The notes: generated by a model from the letters alone, not told the origin. A DNA stretch of 64,000 nt from Bryobacterales bacterium (GCA_016713735.1 JADJOP010000005.1:62001-126000), one strand, 5' to 3'; counted from the first letter of the stretch, positions 1-9,572 are shown. Numbers and translations: made by a program.

Positions 1-1448
1 CCGCTTTGCAGGAACGGCCACTGATCGCTGCGCCGCACCAGGTTGCCGCGGTTGTTGTCATACTCCATGCGCAGCGTCAGATCGATCTCGCTGTTGGCCT
101 GCTTCACCATCGCCGCCAGCTCCGGGCTGTAGCTGTAGCCCATCACGTGCACGCTGTTCGCGTTGGCCGAGGCCTGCTGCGGCTTGAGGCCATAGAAGCG
201 CCGCCCGCCGCCTTCGGGCACCTCCTCGCTCCGCCCGATCATGTCCATGTTCAGCGCCGCCGCGGTCTGCTCGAGCGGCCACAACGGACGGTCGAGCCAG
301 GCATAGGAGCCCAGCAGGCCGCGTTCCTCCGAACCCCACAGGGCAAAGATCACCGTGCGCGCCGGCAGCTTGCCGCTCTTGGCCGCCGCCACGTAGGCCT
401 CGGCAATATCGAGCACCGCCACCGTGCCCGAGCCGTTATCGTCGGCGCCGTTGAACACCTGCGACTCGTCGGCCCCATCGTGATCGTGATGCGCCGAGAT
501 GATCACCGCCTCGCCCTTGCGCCGCGGGTCGCCGCCCTCGATCTTCGCTAGCAGGTTGCGGTCGACAATGCTCGTCCGCGCCACCGCCGTCTTCATCTCC
601 ACCGGCAGCGGGGCGGGGAACTGCGCGCCGCCGCCCTGCTGGTCGGCCTTGGCGCGCAGCGGCGCAACCGGTGTGCCCAGAATGTGCTCGGCCAGCGCTT
701 CGGAGATGCGCGCCACGGGGATGCGGATGCGTTGGACGCGGCTCGCCAACTCATAGCGCTCAATGCGCGGCGGCTTGGCCGGCCAGTCGGCCGCGGCCAT
801 GCTGGCAAACGTGCGCCTGCGCCCCGCGGCGGTTTCGCTCGGCACCAGCAACACACCCGCCGCGCCCTGCTCCTGCGCCATCTGGAGCTTCCGCCACAGG
901 TGCCATACTCCGAACTGACGACGCCGTCAAACACGCTCCGCGCGTTGCCCTCCTGCGGGTCGCCTTCGAACACCATCACCAGCTTGCCCTTCACGTCCAG
1001 GCCGCGATAGTCGTCCCAGTCCAGTTTCGGAGCGTGTATTCCGAAACCAGCCAGCACCACCCCCGCCCTTCACCTCACCGTTGGCCGAGTGCAACACCGG
1101 GTAGAACTCCTCGAGCAGCCGCGCCGTCCGCCGCGACGCCCCATCGCCCACCACCATCCGGTTGCCCTCGCCGAGCCTGCCAGACACAAGCTCGAACTCC
1201 TGGAAGTACTCGCCGTTGTCGCCCGCCGGCTTCAGCCCCAGCCGTTGGAAGCGCGACACAATCCACTCCGCCGCCAGCCGGTACTCCGGCGTGTTCGTCA
1301 ACCGCCCGCGCATCTCGTCCGAGGCCAGGAAGAACAGATCCGCCTTCATCTCCCCGCGCTGGATCGATTCAATCTCCGGCGCGCGGCTTTGCGCGCAAAG
1401 CGCCGCCGCTGTCATCAACACGGCCACCGCCGTCGTGAGCATTCGCAT
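1..1448 (-). CDS. M28-family zinc aminopeptidase, secreted; 3' end off the window, two frameshifts
   Basis: The N-terminus MRMLTTAVAVLMTAAALCAQ is a signal peptide, so the enzyme is exported. Downstream the three reading frames join into one M28 peptidase. A protease-associated-like middle part (IHAPKLDWDDYRGLDVKGK) leads to the metal-binding core: ISAHHDHDG (zinc His), NGADDNGSGT (bridging Asp) and WGSEERGLLGS (Glu pair). The likely role is removal of N-terminal residues from peptides in the periplasm. The frame breaks twice. Near 1058 there is one G too many in a G run, and near 905 one C appears to be missing in ACC-CTG. Both look like homopolymer errors rather than decay, because the sequence on either side is well conserved. 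The C-terminus lies beyond base 1. The start at 1448 gives the signal peptide and sits 6 nt after a -10-like TACCCT. Confidence 0.85.
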
Positions 1449-1454
1449 GCGCGC

Positions 1455-1460
1455 AGGGTA
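1455..1460 (-). promoter_or_regulatory. -10-like element TACCCT before the M28 peptidase
   Basis: On the minus strand TGCTACCCT lies 6 nt before the ATG and no Shine-Dalgarno sequence is visible. The same arrangement recurs at other starts in this window and suggests a leaderless mRNA. This is an inference from spacing only. Confidence 0.4.
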
Positions 1461-1505
1461 GCATGCCCCGGCCCGCCCGCCCGCCCGCACGCCCCCGGCT
1501 CCCCC

Positions 1506-2333
1506 CTACGGAATCCCGTTATAGAAGAACCACGCCCCGGCCGTGGTCGTCGGCAAGCGGTTGATGCGCGTGTAGAGCTCCGTCAAGTCGTCGCTCTTGA
1601 TGCTCCGCCCGGCCAGAATGTCGATGGCGATGTTGCCCGCCGTGGTGAGCACATCGGCCGTGGGCGCATAGGTGACCTCGCGAATGTGCCTTCCCGTGAG
1701 CTTGCGGTAGTACACGCATTGCGCGATGTGGCCCACGGCCTCACCTTCTTCCACCGGCATCGCCGAGCCGCGCTTGTCGCAGATGGCATGCACGGCCTCG
1801 TGCACAACAACTGACTTCTGCAGTGACGTCGTCGGTTTAAAGAACCCCGTCTCCAACTTGTCCTTCAAGTGGAAATAAGCCGCGCTGTCGCCCGCCCCAG
1901 GGTTCCAGTCGAGCTCGATCTTGCGGTCGCGGATGAACTCCTTGATCGGTTTGAAATCGCCCGGCTGATAGCGCTTGCCGTTGAGCCTGAAGTCAATCGC
2001 GTTGATCTGCGGGCTCTCCAGCACTTCGACAATCGCCATCCGCAACTCGTCCAGCGGATCGCCCTTCATCGATTGCCAGGTGGGTCCGTTCAGCGCGTCG
2101 ATGGTCTGCCCCACTGCGTCCACCCGCCCGTCCGGGTTCATCCAACCGAACTTCAGCCGCTGGAACAGGTCAATCGCGCCCTTGGTCTTCGAGCCGCAAT
2201 CGCCATCCACCACCAGCACGTCGATTTCGAGCACCTTGGCCGTGATGAACTTGTTCAGAAGCGTCTGCACCACCACGACATCCGCGGAGTGGTTCGTCCC
2301 GTATTTGCCGACCGATTTCTTGATGCTTGCCAT
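1506..2333 (-). CDS. Peptidoglycan-binding-like domain fused to a small HExxH metalloprotein
   Basis: A protein of 275 residues without a clear signal peptide. Residues 1-85 resemble the peptidoglycan-binding domain of phage and predatory lysins: VGKYGTNHSADVVVVQTLLN, then a DGDCGSKTKGAIDLFQ repeat core. The second half carries VVVHEAVHAICD (HEAVH at about 178-182), followed by Glu residues in VEEGEAV (195-199). These could supply the third zinc ligand of a gluzincin. The protein may be a cell-wall-directed metallopeptidase, but the HExxH part matches no family I can name, so activity is inferred. It lies divergently from the glycolate oxidase gene; the two starts are about 70 nt apart. Confidence 0.6.
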   Translation of the reverse strand: MASIKKSVGKYGTNHSADVVVVQTLLNKFITAKVLEIDVLVVDGDCGSKTKGAIDLFQRLKFGWMNPDGRVDAVGQTIDALNGPTWQSMKGDPLDELRMAIVEVLESPQINAIDFRLNGKRYQPGDFKPIKEFIRDRKIELDWNPGAGDSAAYFHLKDKLETGFFKPTTSLQKSVVVHEAVHAICDKRGSAMPVEEGEAVGHIAQCVYYRKLTGRHIREVTYAPTADVLTTAGNIAIDILAGRSIKSDDLTELYTRINRLPTTTAGAWFFYNGIP

Positions 2334-2391
2334 GTCTGCGTTCCTGACACTGATCGCGACGCTTGCGCCCGTCTGGGATCAGCCGCCTTGC

Positions 2392-2397
2392 TACAAT
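2392..2397 (+). promoter_or_regulatory. -10 element TACAAT, leaderless glcD
   Basis: TTGCTACAAT ends 6 nt before the chosen GTG start of glcD. There is no ribosome-binding site between them. Spacing places the transcription start at or next to the start codon. Confidence 0.5.
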
Positions 2398-2403
2398 CCC
2401 CTC

Positions 2404-3861
2404 GTGGCTGCTACCACCACTCCTGCCCCGACACTCTCCGACGCCGCGCGCAACGAACTCGCCGCGATCGTCGGTCCGCGCCACGCCCTGACGCGTCCCG
2501 AGGACCTCGTCCTCTATGAGTACGACGGCGGCGTGGACAAGGCGCGCCCGGAGATGGTTGTCTTCCCCGCCAACACCGAACAGGTGGCCCAACTGGTGCG
2601 CACCGCCATCCGCCATGAGCTGCCGCTCACCGGCCGCGGCGCCGGCACCGGCCTTTCCGGCGGCGCCATCCCCCGCCGCGGTGGCCTCACCATCGCCTTC
2701 TCGCGCATGAACCGCATCCTCGAAATCGATCTCCCCAACGAGCGCATGCGTGTCCAGCCCGGCGTGGTCAATCTCGAAATGTCGCTCGCCGTGGCCCGCG
2801 ACAAGTTCTTCTACGCGCCCGATCCCTCCTCGCAACGCGCCTGCACCATCGGCGGCAACGTCGCCGAAAACGCCGGCGGCCCGCACACCCTCGCCTACGG
2901 CGTCACCACCAACCACGTCACCGGCGTCGAAATGGTGCTCGCCGACGGCTCCATCGTCCGCGCCGGCGGCAAGGCGACCGACGCGCCGGGCTACGACCTC
3001 ACCGGTCTCTTCACCGGCTCGGAAGGAACCATGGCCCTCATCACTGAGGTCACCGTGCGCCTCATGCGCGCTCCCGAGGCCATCAAGACCATCCTCGTCA
3101 TCTTCGACTCGGCCATCGACTGCGGCCGCACCGTCTCCGGCATCACCGCCAAGTCCATCACGCCCGTCGCCGTCGAAATGCTCGATGGCGTCATGCTGCG
3201 CATGGTCGAAGAAGCCACCCATGCCGGCTTCCCCATGGATGCCGAGGCCGTGCTGCTCATCGAATTGGAAGGCCTGCGTGAACAGGTGGACGAGCAGGCC
3301 GAACAGATTCGCGAGGTCTGCGCCTCATGCGGCGCGCGCGAGTTCCGCATCGCCCGCTCGGCCGAAGAGCGCGACCTGCTCTGGAAGGGCCGCAAAAACG
3401 CCTTCGGCGCCGTCGGCCGCGTCAGCCCGTTTTACTACGTGCAGGACGGCGTCGTGCCGCGCACCAAGATCGCCGCCGCGCTCGACTTCATCCGCCAGAC
3501 GGCCGCCAAATACGGTCTCACCATCTCCAACATCTTCCACGCCGGCGATGGCAACCTCCACCCCATCATCCTCTTCGATATGCGCAAGCCGGGCGATCTC
3601 GAAAAGGCCCAGCACGCCGGTGAAGACATCCTCGACTTCTGCATCTCTGCCGGCGGCTCCATCACCGGCGAACACGGCGTGGGCATGGAGAAGATGGAAC
3701 TGATGGCCCACCAGTTCCCCCCCGATTCGCTCGATCTCATCGCCTCGATCAAACGCCTCTTCGATCCCTATTGCAATCTGAATCCCGGCAAGGTGCTGCC
3801 CACCGGACGCGGTTGTATGGAGATCCGCCAAAAGCCGCTCTCGGCCACTACGGAGATCTGA
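2404..3861 (+). CDS. glcD: FAD-linked oxidase, glycolate/lactate oxidase subunit GlcD
   Basis: FAD-dependent oxidation of a 2-hydroxyacid such as glycolate or D-lactate, feeding electrons to the respiratory chain. The protein is 485 residues, the usual GlcD length. The FAD_binding_4 core is clear: PANTEQVAQLVRTA, TGRGAGTGLSGGAIP, the PDPSSQRACTIGGNVAENAGG segment and YDLTGLFTGSEGTMALIT. The C-terminal FAD-oxidase domain contains NIFHAGDGNLHP and SITGEHGVGMEKM. The open frame extends 143 codons upstream, but that part is antisense to the preceding gene. GTG at 2404 fits the family N-terminus and the adjacent -10 box. The GlcE and GlcF partners are not in the window, so it may act alone or with unlinked partners. 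Confidence 0.9.
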   Translation: MAATTTPAPTLSDAARNELAAIVGPRHALTRPEDLVLYEYDGGVDKARPEMVVFPANTEQVAQLVRTAIRHELPLTGRGAGTGLSGGAIPRRGGLTIAFSRMNRILEIDLPNERMRVQPGVVNLEMSLAVARDKFFYAPDPSSQRACTIGGNVAENAGGPHTLAYGVTTNHVTGVEMVLADGSIVRAGGKATDAPGYDLTGLFTGSEGTMALITEVTVRLMRAPEAIKTILVIFDSAIDCGRTVSGITAKSITPVAVEMLDGVMLRMVEEATHAGFPMDAEAVLLIELEGLREQVDEQAEQIREVCASCGAREFRIARSAEERDLLWKGRKNAFGAVGRVSPFYYVQDGVVPRTKIAAALDFIRQTAAKYGLTISNIFHAGDGNLHPIILFDMRKPGDLEKAQHAGEDILDFCISAGGSITGEHGVGMEKMELMAHQFPPDSLDLIASIKRLFDPYCNLNPGKVLPTGRGCMEIRQKPLSATTEI

Positions 3862-3880
3862 GCGTGCCGCGCGTCGCGCC

Positions 3881-4300
3881 TTAGCGCGATGTCTCCGACG
3901 GGTAGCCCTTCGACGTCCAATCGTCGGCCAGCCGCGTCGGCAACTCCAACAACTTGATATTGGTGAAGCCCGCGCCCTTCAGCGCTTTGATGGCCGGCCG
4001 GATGTTCGGGCACACGTTCATCGGGCAGCAGCCGCAATAGAAGATGATCTCCGTGCCCGGTGCCTTGCCTTTCACCAATGCCAGCAGGCTTTGAATGCCC
4101 TCCGGTTTGGCCGCCATGCCGGCGTCAACCGCCCCGGCGATGTGCTTGGCGCGATACAGGTAGTTCGGCCCTACATAGATGATGAACGGCTTCTCGCCGC
4201 CCTTCAGCCGCTGCGCCAGCTGCGCCGGCGGCAGCAGTTCCTTCGCGGTCCAGGGCTCGCCGCTGGCGGGCAGCACGGGCTGCCAAACAGCCGCTGTCAA
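3881..4300 (-). CDS. Exported rhodanese-like protein with a Cys-rich loop
   Basis: A small rhodanese-fold protein. Residues 20-135 show the family pattern: ELLPPAQLAQRL, IIYVGPNYLYRAKHIAGAV and the final LKGAGFTNIKLLELPTRLADDW. The active-site loop is unusual, YCGCCPMNVCPN, with Cys at 89, 91, 92 and 97, instead of the usual CxxGxR loop. It could bind metal or carry persulfide. The start is uncertain. TTG at 4300 is the first start codon in frame, but the hydrophobic sequence upstream (RILTLALLTAAV) looks like a signal peptide. It would join an ATG at 4331 if one base were missing, so a further frameshift is likely here. It is convergent with glcD. Confidence 0.7.
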   Translation of the reverse strand: MTAAVWQPVLPASGEPWTAKELLPPAQLAQRLKGGEKPFIIYVGPNYLYRAKHIAGAVDAGMAAKPEGIQSLLALVKGKAPGTEIIFYCGCCPMNVCPNIRPAIKALKGAGFTNIKLLELPTRLADDWTSKGYPSETSR

Positions 4301-4399
4301 AAGGGCAAGGGTGAGAATGCGTAGTCTTCATAATCCAGGTGCCTACAAGCCGAGTGTAGCGGCTCCCGGCCCCAGCGCGCTACGGGCCGGGCCATCGGG

Positions 4400-4405
4400 T
4401 AGAAT
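4400..4405 (+). promoter_or_regulatory. -10-like TAGAAT before the TPR protein
   Basis: GGGTAGAAT lies 9 nt before the ATG at 4415 with no Shine-Dalgarno sequence. It belongs to the recurrent leaderless pattern of the window. Confidence 0.4.
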
Positions 4406-4414
4406 CAGAGCGCC

Positions 4415-5467
4415 ATGCACTTCGCCCTGCTGCTGCTCGCCATGCTCCAGGACCCCGCGCAGACACCTGCCCCGGCCCCGCAGGAACAGAAGCCCCCGCC
4501 GCCCGACCCCAATCACAAATACGATCCCGTCAACCGCAACGACCCCAACGATCTGCACACCCGCAACCCGTTTGAGACCTCGCAGCGCACCGTGCTCATC
4601 CGCGGCCGCGTCACCAGCGCCGCCGGCGGCGCTCTGCCCGCTCCCGCGTCCATCGAGACCATCTGCGCCGGTTCCCACAACCAGTCCATCTTCGCCAAGG
4701 ACGAGTTCCGCATCGCCATCTCCAGCAATACGCCCTGCCACCTGCGCATATCGCTTGCCGGCCATCAGCCGGTTGTCACGCCCGCGGTCGGCGGCGCTGG
4801 TCTGGAATTGGACCTCGGCGTCATCATCCTCCGCCCCCGCTCCGGCGTCAGCGGCGAAACCTATTCGGCCACCAGTCTCTATGCACCGGAGAAGGCCCGC
4901 AACGCTTTTGAGAAAGGCCGTGAGCTCGCGCGCCGAGGCAAACTCAAAGAGGCGCGCAAGGAACTGGAAGCCGCCACCCGGCTTCATCCCAAATATGCCG
5001 AAGCCTGGTGCGAACTGGGCGATGTGCTCAACCGCCTAACACTCAACGCCGAAGCCCGTGCCGCCTACAACAAAGCCAGCGAGTCCGATCCCCAATTCCT
5101 CCGCCCCACCGTCCACCTCGCCATGCTCGCCGCCAGCGAACGCCAGTGGAAGGAATCCGTCCAACTCACTGACCAGGTCATCGCCCGCAACCCGCACGAC
5201 TACCCCGAAGCCTTCCTCTACAACGCCGCCGCCCTCTTCAACCTCGGCCTTGCCGGCCCCGCGGAGCAGGCCGTCCGCCGCGCCATCGAACTCGACCAGG
5301 CACACCTCTTCCCCAAAAGCTACCACCTGCTGGCGGCAATCCTCGAGGCCCGCGGCCAGAAACGGGAAGCCGCCGCCAACCTGCGCCTGTTCCTCCAACA
5401 CGCGCCAAATGCGCCCGAGGCTGATCAGGTCAGGCGGCGGCTCACCGAACTCGCTACCGCACCGTAA
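4415..5467 (+). CDS. Secreted TPR-repeat protein
   Basis: A protein of 350 residues. It opens with a short hydrophobic segment (MHFALLLLAMLQ) followed by a Pro-rich linker. Residues about 60-145 form a beta-rich domain resembling carboxypeptidase-regulatory folds (VLIRGRVTSAAGGALPAPAS). Residues about 160-345 hold at least four tetratricopeptide repeats, for example KARNAFEKGRELARRGKLKE, HPKYAEAWCELGDVLNRL and HDYPEAFLYNAAALFNLG. TPR arrays serve as protein-binding scaffolds; no partner can be named. Its 3' end overlaps the convergent giant gene by 14 nt. Confidence 0.8.
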   Translation: MHFALLLLAMLQDPAQTPAPAPQEQKPPPPDPNHKYDPVNRNDPNDLHTRNPFETSQRTVLIRGRVTSAAGGALPAPASIETICAGSHNQSIFAKDEFRIAISSNTPCHLRISLAGHQPVVTPAVGGAGLELDLGVIILRPRSGVSGETYSATSLYAPEKARNAFEKGRELARRGKLKEARKELEAATRLHPKYAEAWCELGDVLNRLTLNAEARAAYNKASESDPQFLRPTVHLAMLAASERQWKESVQLTDQVIARNPHDYPEAFLYNAAALFNLGLAGPAEQAVRRAIELDQAHLFPKSYHLLAAILEARGQKREAAANLRLFLQHAPNAPEADQVRRRLTELATAP

Positions 5468-8400
5468 CCGTCTTCACGCTCAAGCTGCCGTGAATCACCA
5501 TGGCCGCATCCAGGCCGCTCGCCTGGAACATGGTGAGGTTCTGGTTCGGCAGCGTGCCGAACACGATGCCCGACAACGACTCATCGCTGCTCGCCCCGGC
5601 CCGCGTCACCGGCACGTTGGCCAGCGCCGAAGCCGGAACCGTGAACTGCCCGTCAGCCACGCTCACCAGACACACAAAGCCACCCGAGGCCTTGGTCGTC
5701 TGGTCTGTCCCGCCGCCGGCAATCAACACCGACTGCTGCGCCGGGTCGCCGCCGCTCCAGGTAAACCTCAGCCCGTTGGAGCGGTCAATCTGCGTGATCT
5801 GCGCCTTGTTCGTCCACGTCACCGCCGGAGGCAGCGTGTAGTTCACCGAAAACGCGCCGACATCCTTGCCGCCCGTGCCGGAAAGCGTGTAACTCCCCGC
5901 ATCCAGGAACAGCGGATCGCCGCCCGTGAGGCCGGGAATCGCGCCGCCCAACAGACTCAGGTACGGCCCTGTCTTCGCCGTCGTGTCGATGTGCTCAATC
6001 GTGCGCGAACCCAGCGGTCCGCGCAGCGTGAGCATGTCGCCCGCGTCGAGCTCACGCCCCAGGAACTGGTTGTCCGGCACGCCGCTCGCGCCGCTGCCCA
6101 CGCCAAGAAGACTGGATACATCAAGCGATCCCGTCGTGCCCGCGCACGAGCCTTGCGGCGGAATCGACGACAGCGGGTTGTAGGCCAGCGCGCCCGTCGC
6201 CTTGGCTTCATAAAACGCCGCCGCGCCCAAATCAATGGTGGCCTGCAACGGCGGCTGGCCAGCCTGCACCGCCGCATCCACCTCGGCCCGGATCAGCGCC
6301 AGCACGCCCACCTTCCCGCCACCCGTCGTGATGTTGCTCAACGGATTCACCGCGTCCTTGCAGGGCGAGCCATCGGCGCTGATGGCCATCGTCGCCGTGT
6401 TCGAGTAGCTCTGGCCCACCCGCACCTGCACCGGCACGAAGCAGCCCAGCGGCGCATCGGCCGGCACCTCGAAGTTGATCTGGTCCACACCCGCAATGCC
6501 CGGCGCGCGCCCGCTATAGAGCCTCTTCGCCGTCTTGCCTCCGATGTAGACCTCCACCGTCACCGGCAGGTCGCCCACCGGCGGCGCCTGGTTGTCCGCC
6601 GCGTTGATCGGTCCCATGCCTGTGCCGAGCAGGATCTCCACCTGCCCCGGCCGCGCCGATACGCTCGGCATGTTCAACGGCAGGTCCACCGGCGAAACGT
6701 AGTTCTGGATGATCCCCGGACCGCGCCCGCCCGACGTCGTGAAGATGCCGAAGTAGTGGTCGACCACCTTGATCCTCATCGCCGGGCTGCGCACGCCCTG
6801 GTACTCCACAATCATGTCGGCATCGCCCAACGGCGCGTTCGAAGGCAGAATGGCGTTGATCTGCGTCGCCGAAACGAAGTAAAGCACCGCCTCCACCGTC
6901 GCGCTGCCCTGCGTCACCAGAATCCGCACGCCGCCCATGTTGGTGAGCAGCGGGAACTGCGTCCTCACCTGGTACTGCTGCGGCCCCAGCCCACTGCCGT
7001 AGAGCGAGAAGAACGAACCGCGCGCGATGCCCGCGCCGGGAAAGTTCGCCGACACGTTGCTCGCCGCATTCGTCACGCCGCTGATCGACGGGCCCGTCGT
7101 GCTCGCCGCCCCTGCTTGCGTCACCGTGAACGCCACGCCGGCGATCGTGATCGTGCCGGTCCGCGACGCTGTGGCCGTATTCGCCGCCACGGTATAGTTG
7201 AGCCGCCCCGAGCCCGTGCCCGGAATGCCTCCCGTGATCGTGATCCAGGAAGCTGTCGTCGTCGCCGTCCAGGGGCAGGTCGATGTCGTCGCCGTCACCA
7301 GCACACCTCCCGCTCCGCCCGTGGCGGCAAAGGAAGCGCTGCTGGGCGAAAGTGTGAACGAACAGCCCGACCCACCGCCGCCCGGGTTCTGCGTCACCGT
7401 GTGCGTCTGGTTGGCAATGGTGATCGTGCCCGTGCGCGCCGTCGGGCTGGGGTTGGCCGGAACGGTGTAGCTCACCGCGCCGCTGCCCATGCTCGACCCG
7501 CCCGCCGGCGCATCGATGCGAATCCATGCATCATTGCTGCGCACGCCCCAGGCGCACGCCGCCGCCGTATTCACCAGCACCAGGCCCGTCCCGCCCGTGC
7601 CCGTGATCGTCTGGTTCGGCGGGTTGATGAAGTAGTTGCAGCCCGGCGTCACAATCACACCGCCGCCACCACCACCGCCGCCGCCTCCTCCGCCACCGCC
7701 CGAGGCGCAGGGCTTGGCCGTCGTGGTCGCCTGCGCCGACAGCGATCCCTGCGACACCGTAATCTTGATCGCGTTCGGATTCACCGCGCCCGTTGCCGTG
7801 TAAGTGATTTCATACTGGCTCGAGATCACCGCGCCGATGCTCTGCAACAGCTTCTGCAACTCCGCCGAGGTCGTCCCCTGCGAATAGGTGCCGCCGGTCT
7901 CGCGCGCAATCTGCGCCAGTTCCGCCGTGTCGATGCCGCTGCCGAACCCTACCGTGAACACCGGAGCGCCCGCCGCCTTGGCCGCCGCAATCGCCTCGGC
8001 CAGCGTCGCGCCGCCGACGGTATCCTGCCCGTCGGTCATCAGCACCATCGCCCTCCGGCCCGGCCGCGCCATCAGGCTCTGCGCCGCCGTCTTGATGCTC
8101 TGATACAACGCCGTGCTGCCCGTGCGCGACAGTCCATCAATGGCCGCGTTCAGCGAGCTCTTGTTGGTCGTGTAGTCGAGCACTAACTTGGGCGTGCTGC
8201 CCAGTGAAAACAGCGCCGCCGAGTCGCTCGCGCCTAACTGGCTGATCAACTGCTTGGCCGCAATCTGCTCATTGGCCAGGTCCGACGCGCTCAGCGAGGT
8301 GCTGATATCCACCACCAGCGCCAGCGACAACGCGCTGCCCGCCGATCCCGAACTCACCGGCGTCACCGTGATCGCCCGCGATTCGCCGTTCTCGGTCAGT

Positions 8401-9572
8401 GTGAAGTTCGATGCCGTCAACCCCGTCACCGGGTTGCCCGCGCTGTCGGTGACCGACACGATCACCTTGTTCGTCGGGCAATTGGCGTCGATCACCTGGT
8501 TCACCGCCAGGTTCAATCCGCCGCCGCCGCCGCCGCCGCCGCCCGTGCTGCCGCCTATGGCAAACGACAGGTTATCCGCGTAGCCGTCGTTCCAACTGCC
8601 GCTGGTGCGCGACATCTGCAGCAGCACCTCCACGCGCCGCGTCCCCACCGGAACCTGCCCGGTGGCGGTCTTCGAGAAGAGGCCCGTCACTCCATTGCGC
8701 TCAGCTGCCAGCACCGGGCCGACCTGCGCCGTGCCCAGCGCCCCGCCACCTGCATTGCGGAAGGTCACCTTGAGCATGGCGTTGTCATCCTGCCCGCTGA
8801 AGCCTCCCAGCCAGCCGGAAAGCGTGTACCCCACACCCGCGTCAATCGTCGACGCCAGCGAACTCACATCGATCGTCGTCGTGCCCGTCGACGTTCCATC
8901 GCCCTGGCCGCCCGAATAGACATACTGCCCGCGGTCGCTCGGCCCCGGATCGCCGGCCGCCACAATCCCTGAGGTGCCGTACTTGCACACCTGCAGGTTG
9001 CCCGTATAGCTCCAGCCGGGGAAGGCGGCGGGGCGGCAGCCTTCGAACGCCGCCGTCTGTTCCGCCGTACCGCCGGATATCAGATTCGTGCCGGTCGTTC
9101 CGCCACCGCCCCCTCCTCCGCCACCTCCGGAACCGGGCGGCAGTATGTTAAAGGTGAAGTCAAAAAACGTGTTCGAGTTCAGCGTCGCGTGCGCTTTCCA
9201 CGTGCCCGTCACCGTCGCCGGCAGCGCGCCCGCAACATCAAAACGCCAGGTGAAACAGTAGTTGCCCGAGGCCGTCGTCGGGTCAAACGAGCCGCTGCCG
9301 TTGAACCAGTATTTGCCGTCCGGCTGGTACATCTCGATCTCGATCAGATCGCCCACCGCAATGCCGCTGGCGCTGAACCACACGTACGCGCTGGCATCCG
9401 TCGTCGCGATATACGCCACCGATGCCGGAGGACTGGCAAAAGCGGTTTGGCAGGATGGAGGCGGTGCGTTCAGAATCCGAATCGCTTCCACTTTCGCCGC
9501 CCCAAACAGCGGGAATGAAGACAGAAGAGTAAGTATAGAAAGTGCGCTTGCCACCGTGAATCGTAGAGACAT
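5454..9572 (-). CDS. Giant secreted mosaic protein: VWA, two BACON domains, Solibacter C-terminal domain
   Basis: A protein of 1372 residues with a signal peptide (SALSILTLLSSFPLFGAA). In order: a beta-rich N-terminal module (about 26-145), a poly-Gly linker, a module starting NLISGGTAEQ (about 163-340), and another Gly linker. Next is a VWA domain whose MIDAS begins DISTS at residue 422. A third Gly linker leads to two BACON-type repeats at about 644-735 and 737-825, each ending in GTITIA.....VTQ. The Solibacter-specific TIGR03437-like domain follows at about 832-1050 (GVTNAASN, YGSGLGP, QINAILP, DQINFEVP). The last 300 residues are unassigned. The protein probably acts at the cell surface in adhesion or carbohydrate contact. 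It reads through without a frameshift, unlike many neighbours. Confidence 0.85.
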   Translation of the reverse strand: MSLRFTVASALSILTLLSSFPLFGAAKVEAIRILNAPPPSCQTAFASPPASVAYIATTDASAYVWFSASGIAVGDLIEIEMYQPDGKYWFNGSGSFDPTTASGNYCFTWRFDVAGALPATVTGTWKAHATLNSNTFFDFTFNILPPGSGGGGGGGGGGTTGTNLISGGTAEQTAAFEGCRPAAFPGWSYTGNLQVCKYGTSGIVAAGDPGPSDRGQYVYSGGQGDGTSTGTTTIDVSSLASTIDAGVGYTLSGWLGGFSGQDDNAMLKVTFRNAGGGALGTAQVGPVLAAERNGVTGLFSKTATGQVPVGTRRVEVLLQMSRTSGSWNDGYADNLSFAIGGSTGGGGGGGGGLNLAVNQVIDANCPTNKVIVSVTDSAGNPVTGLTASNFTLTENGESRAITVTPVSSGSAGSALSLALVVDISTSLSASDLANEQIAAKQLISQLGASDSAALFSLGSTPKLVLDYTTNKSSLNAAIDGLSRTGSTALYQSIKTAAQSLMARPGRRAMVLMTDGQDTVGGATLAEAIAAAKAAGAPVFTVGFGSGIDTAELAQIARETGGTYSQGTTSAELQKLLQSIGAVISSQYEITYTATGAVNPNAIKITVSQGSLSAQATTTAKPCASGGGGGGGGGGGGGGVIVTPGCNYFINPPNQTITGTGGTGLVLVNTAAACAWGVRSNDAWIRIDAPAGGSSMGSGAVSYTVPANPSPTARTGTITIANQTHTVTQNPGGGGSGCSFTLSPSSASFAATGGAGGVLVTATTSTCPWTATTTASWITITGGIPGTGSGRLNYTVAANTATASRTGTITIAGVAFTVTQAGAASTTGPSISGVTNAASNVSANFPGAGIARGSFFSLYGSGLGPQQYQVRTQFPLLTNMGGVRILVTQGSATVEAVLYFVSATQINAILPSNAPLGDADMIVEYQGVRSPAMRIKVVDHYFGIFTTSGGRGPGIIQNYVSPVDLPLNMPSVSARPGQVEILLGTGMGPINAADNQAPPVGDLPVTVEVYIGGKTAKRLYSGRAPGIAGVDQINFEVPADAPLGCFVPVQVRVGQSYSNTATMAISADGSPCKDAVNPLSNITTGGGKVGVLALIRAEVDAAVQAGQPPLQATIDLGAAAFYEAKATGALAYNPLSSIPPQGSCAGTTGSLDVSSLLGVGSGASGVPDNQFLGRELDAGDMLTLRGPLGSRTIEHIDTTAKTGPYLSLLGGAIPGLTGGDPLFLDAGSYTLSGTGGKDVGAFSVNYTLPPAVTWTNKAQITQIDRSNGLRFTWSGGDPAQQSVLIAGGGTDQTTKASGGFVCLVSVADGQFTVPASALANVPVTRAGASSDESLSGIVFGTLPNQNLTMFQASGLDAAMVIHGSLSVKTVTVR

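Noticed and set aside
2170..3222. Open frame of 350 codons on the - strand opposite glcD
   Set aside because: Asp/Gly/Ala-rich shadow of a strongly conserved gene.
5058..8186. Open frame of 1042 codons on the + strand opposite the VWA/BACON gene
   Set aside because: Arg/His-rich translation typical of the antisense of a GC-rich gene; the - strand frame has clear domains and a signal peptide.
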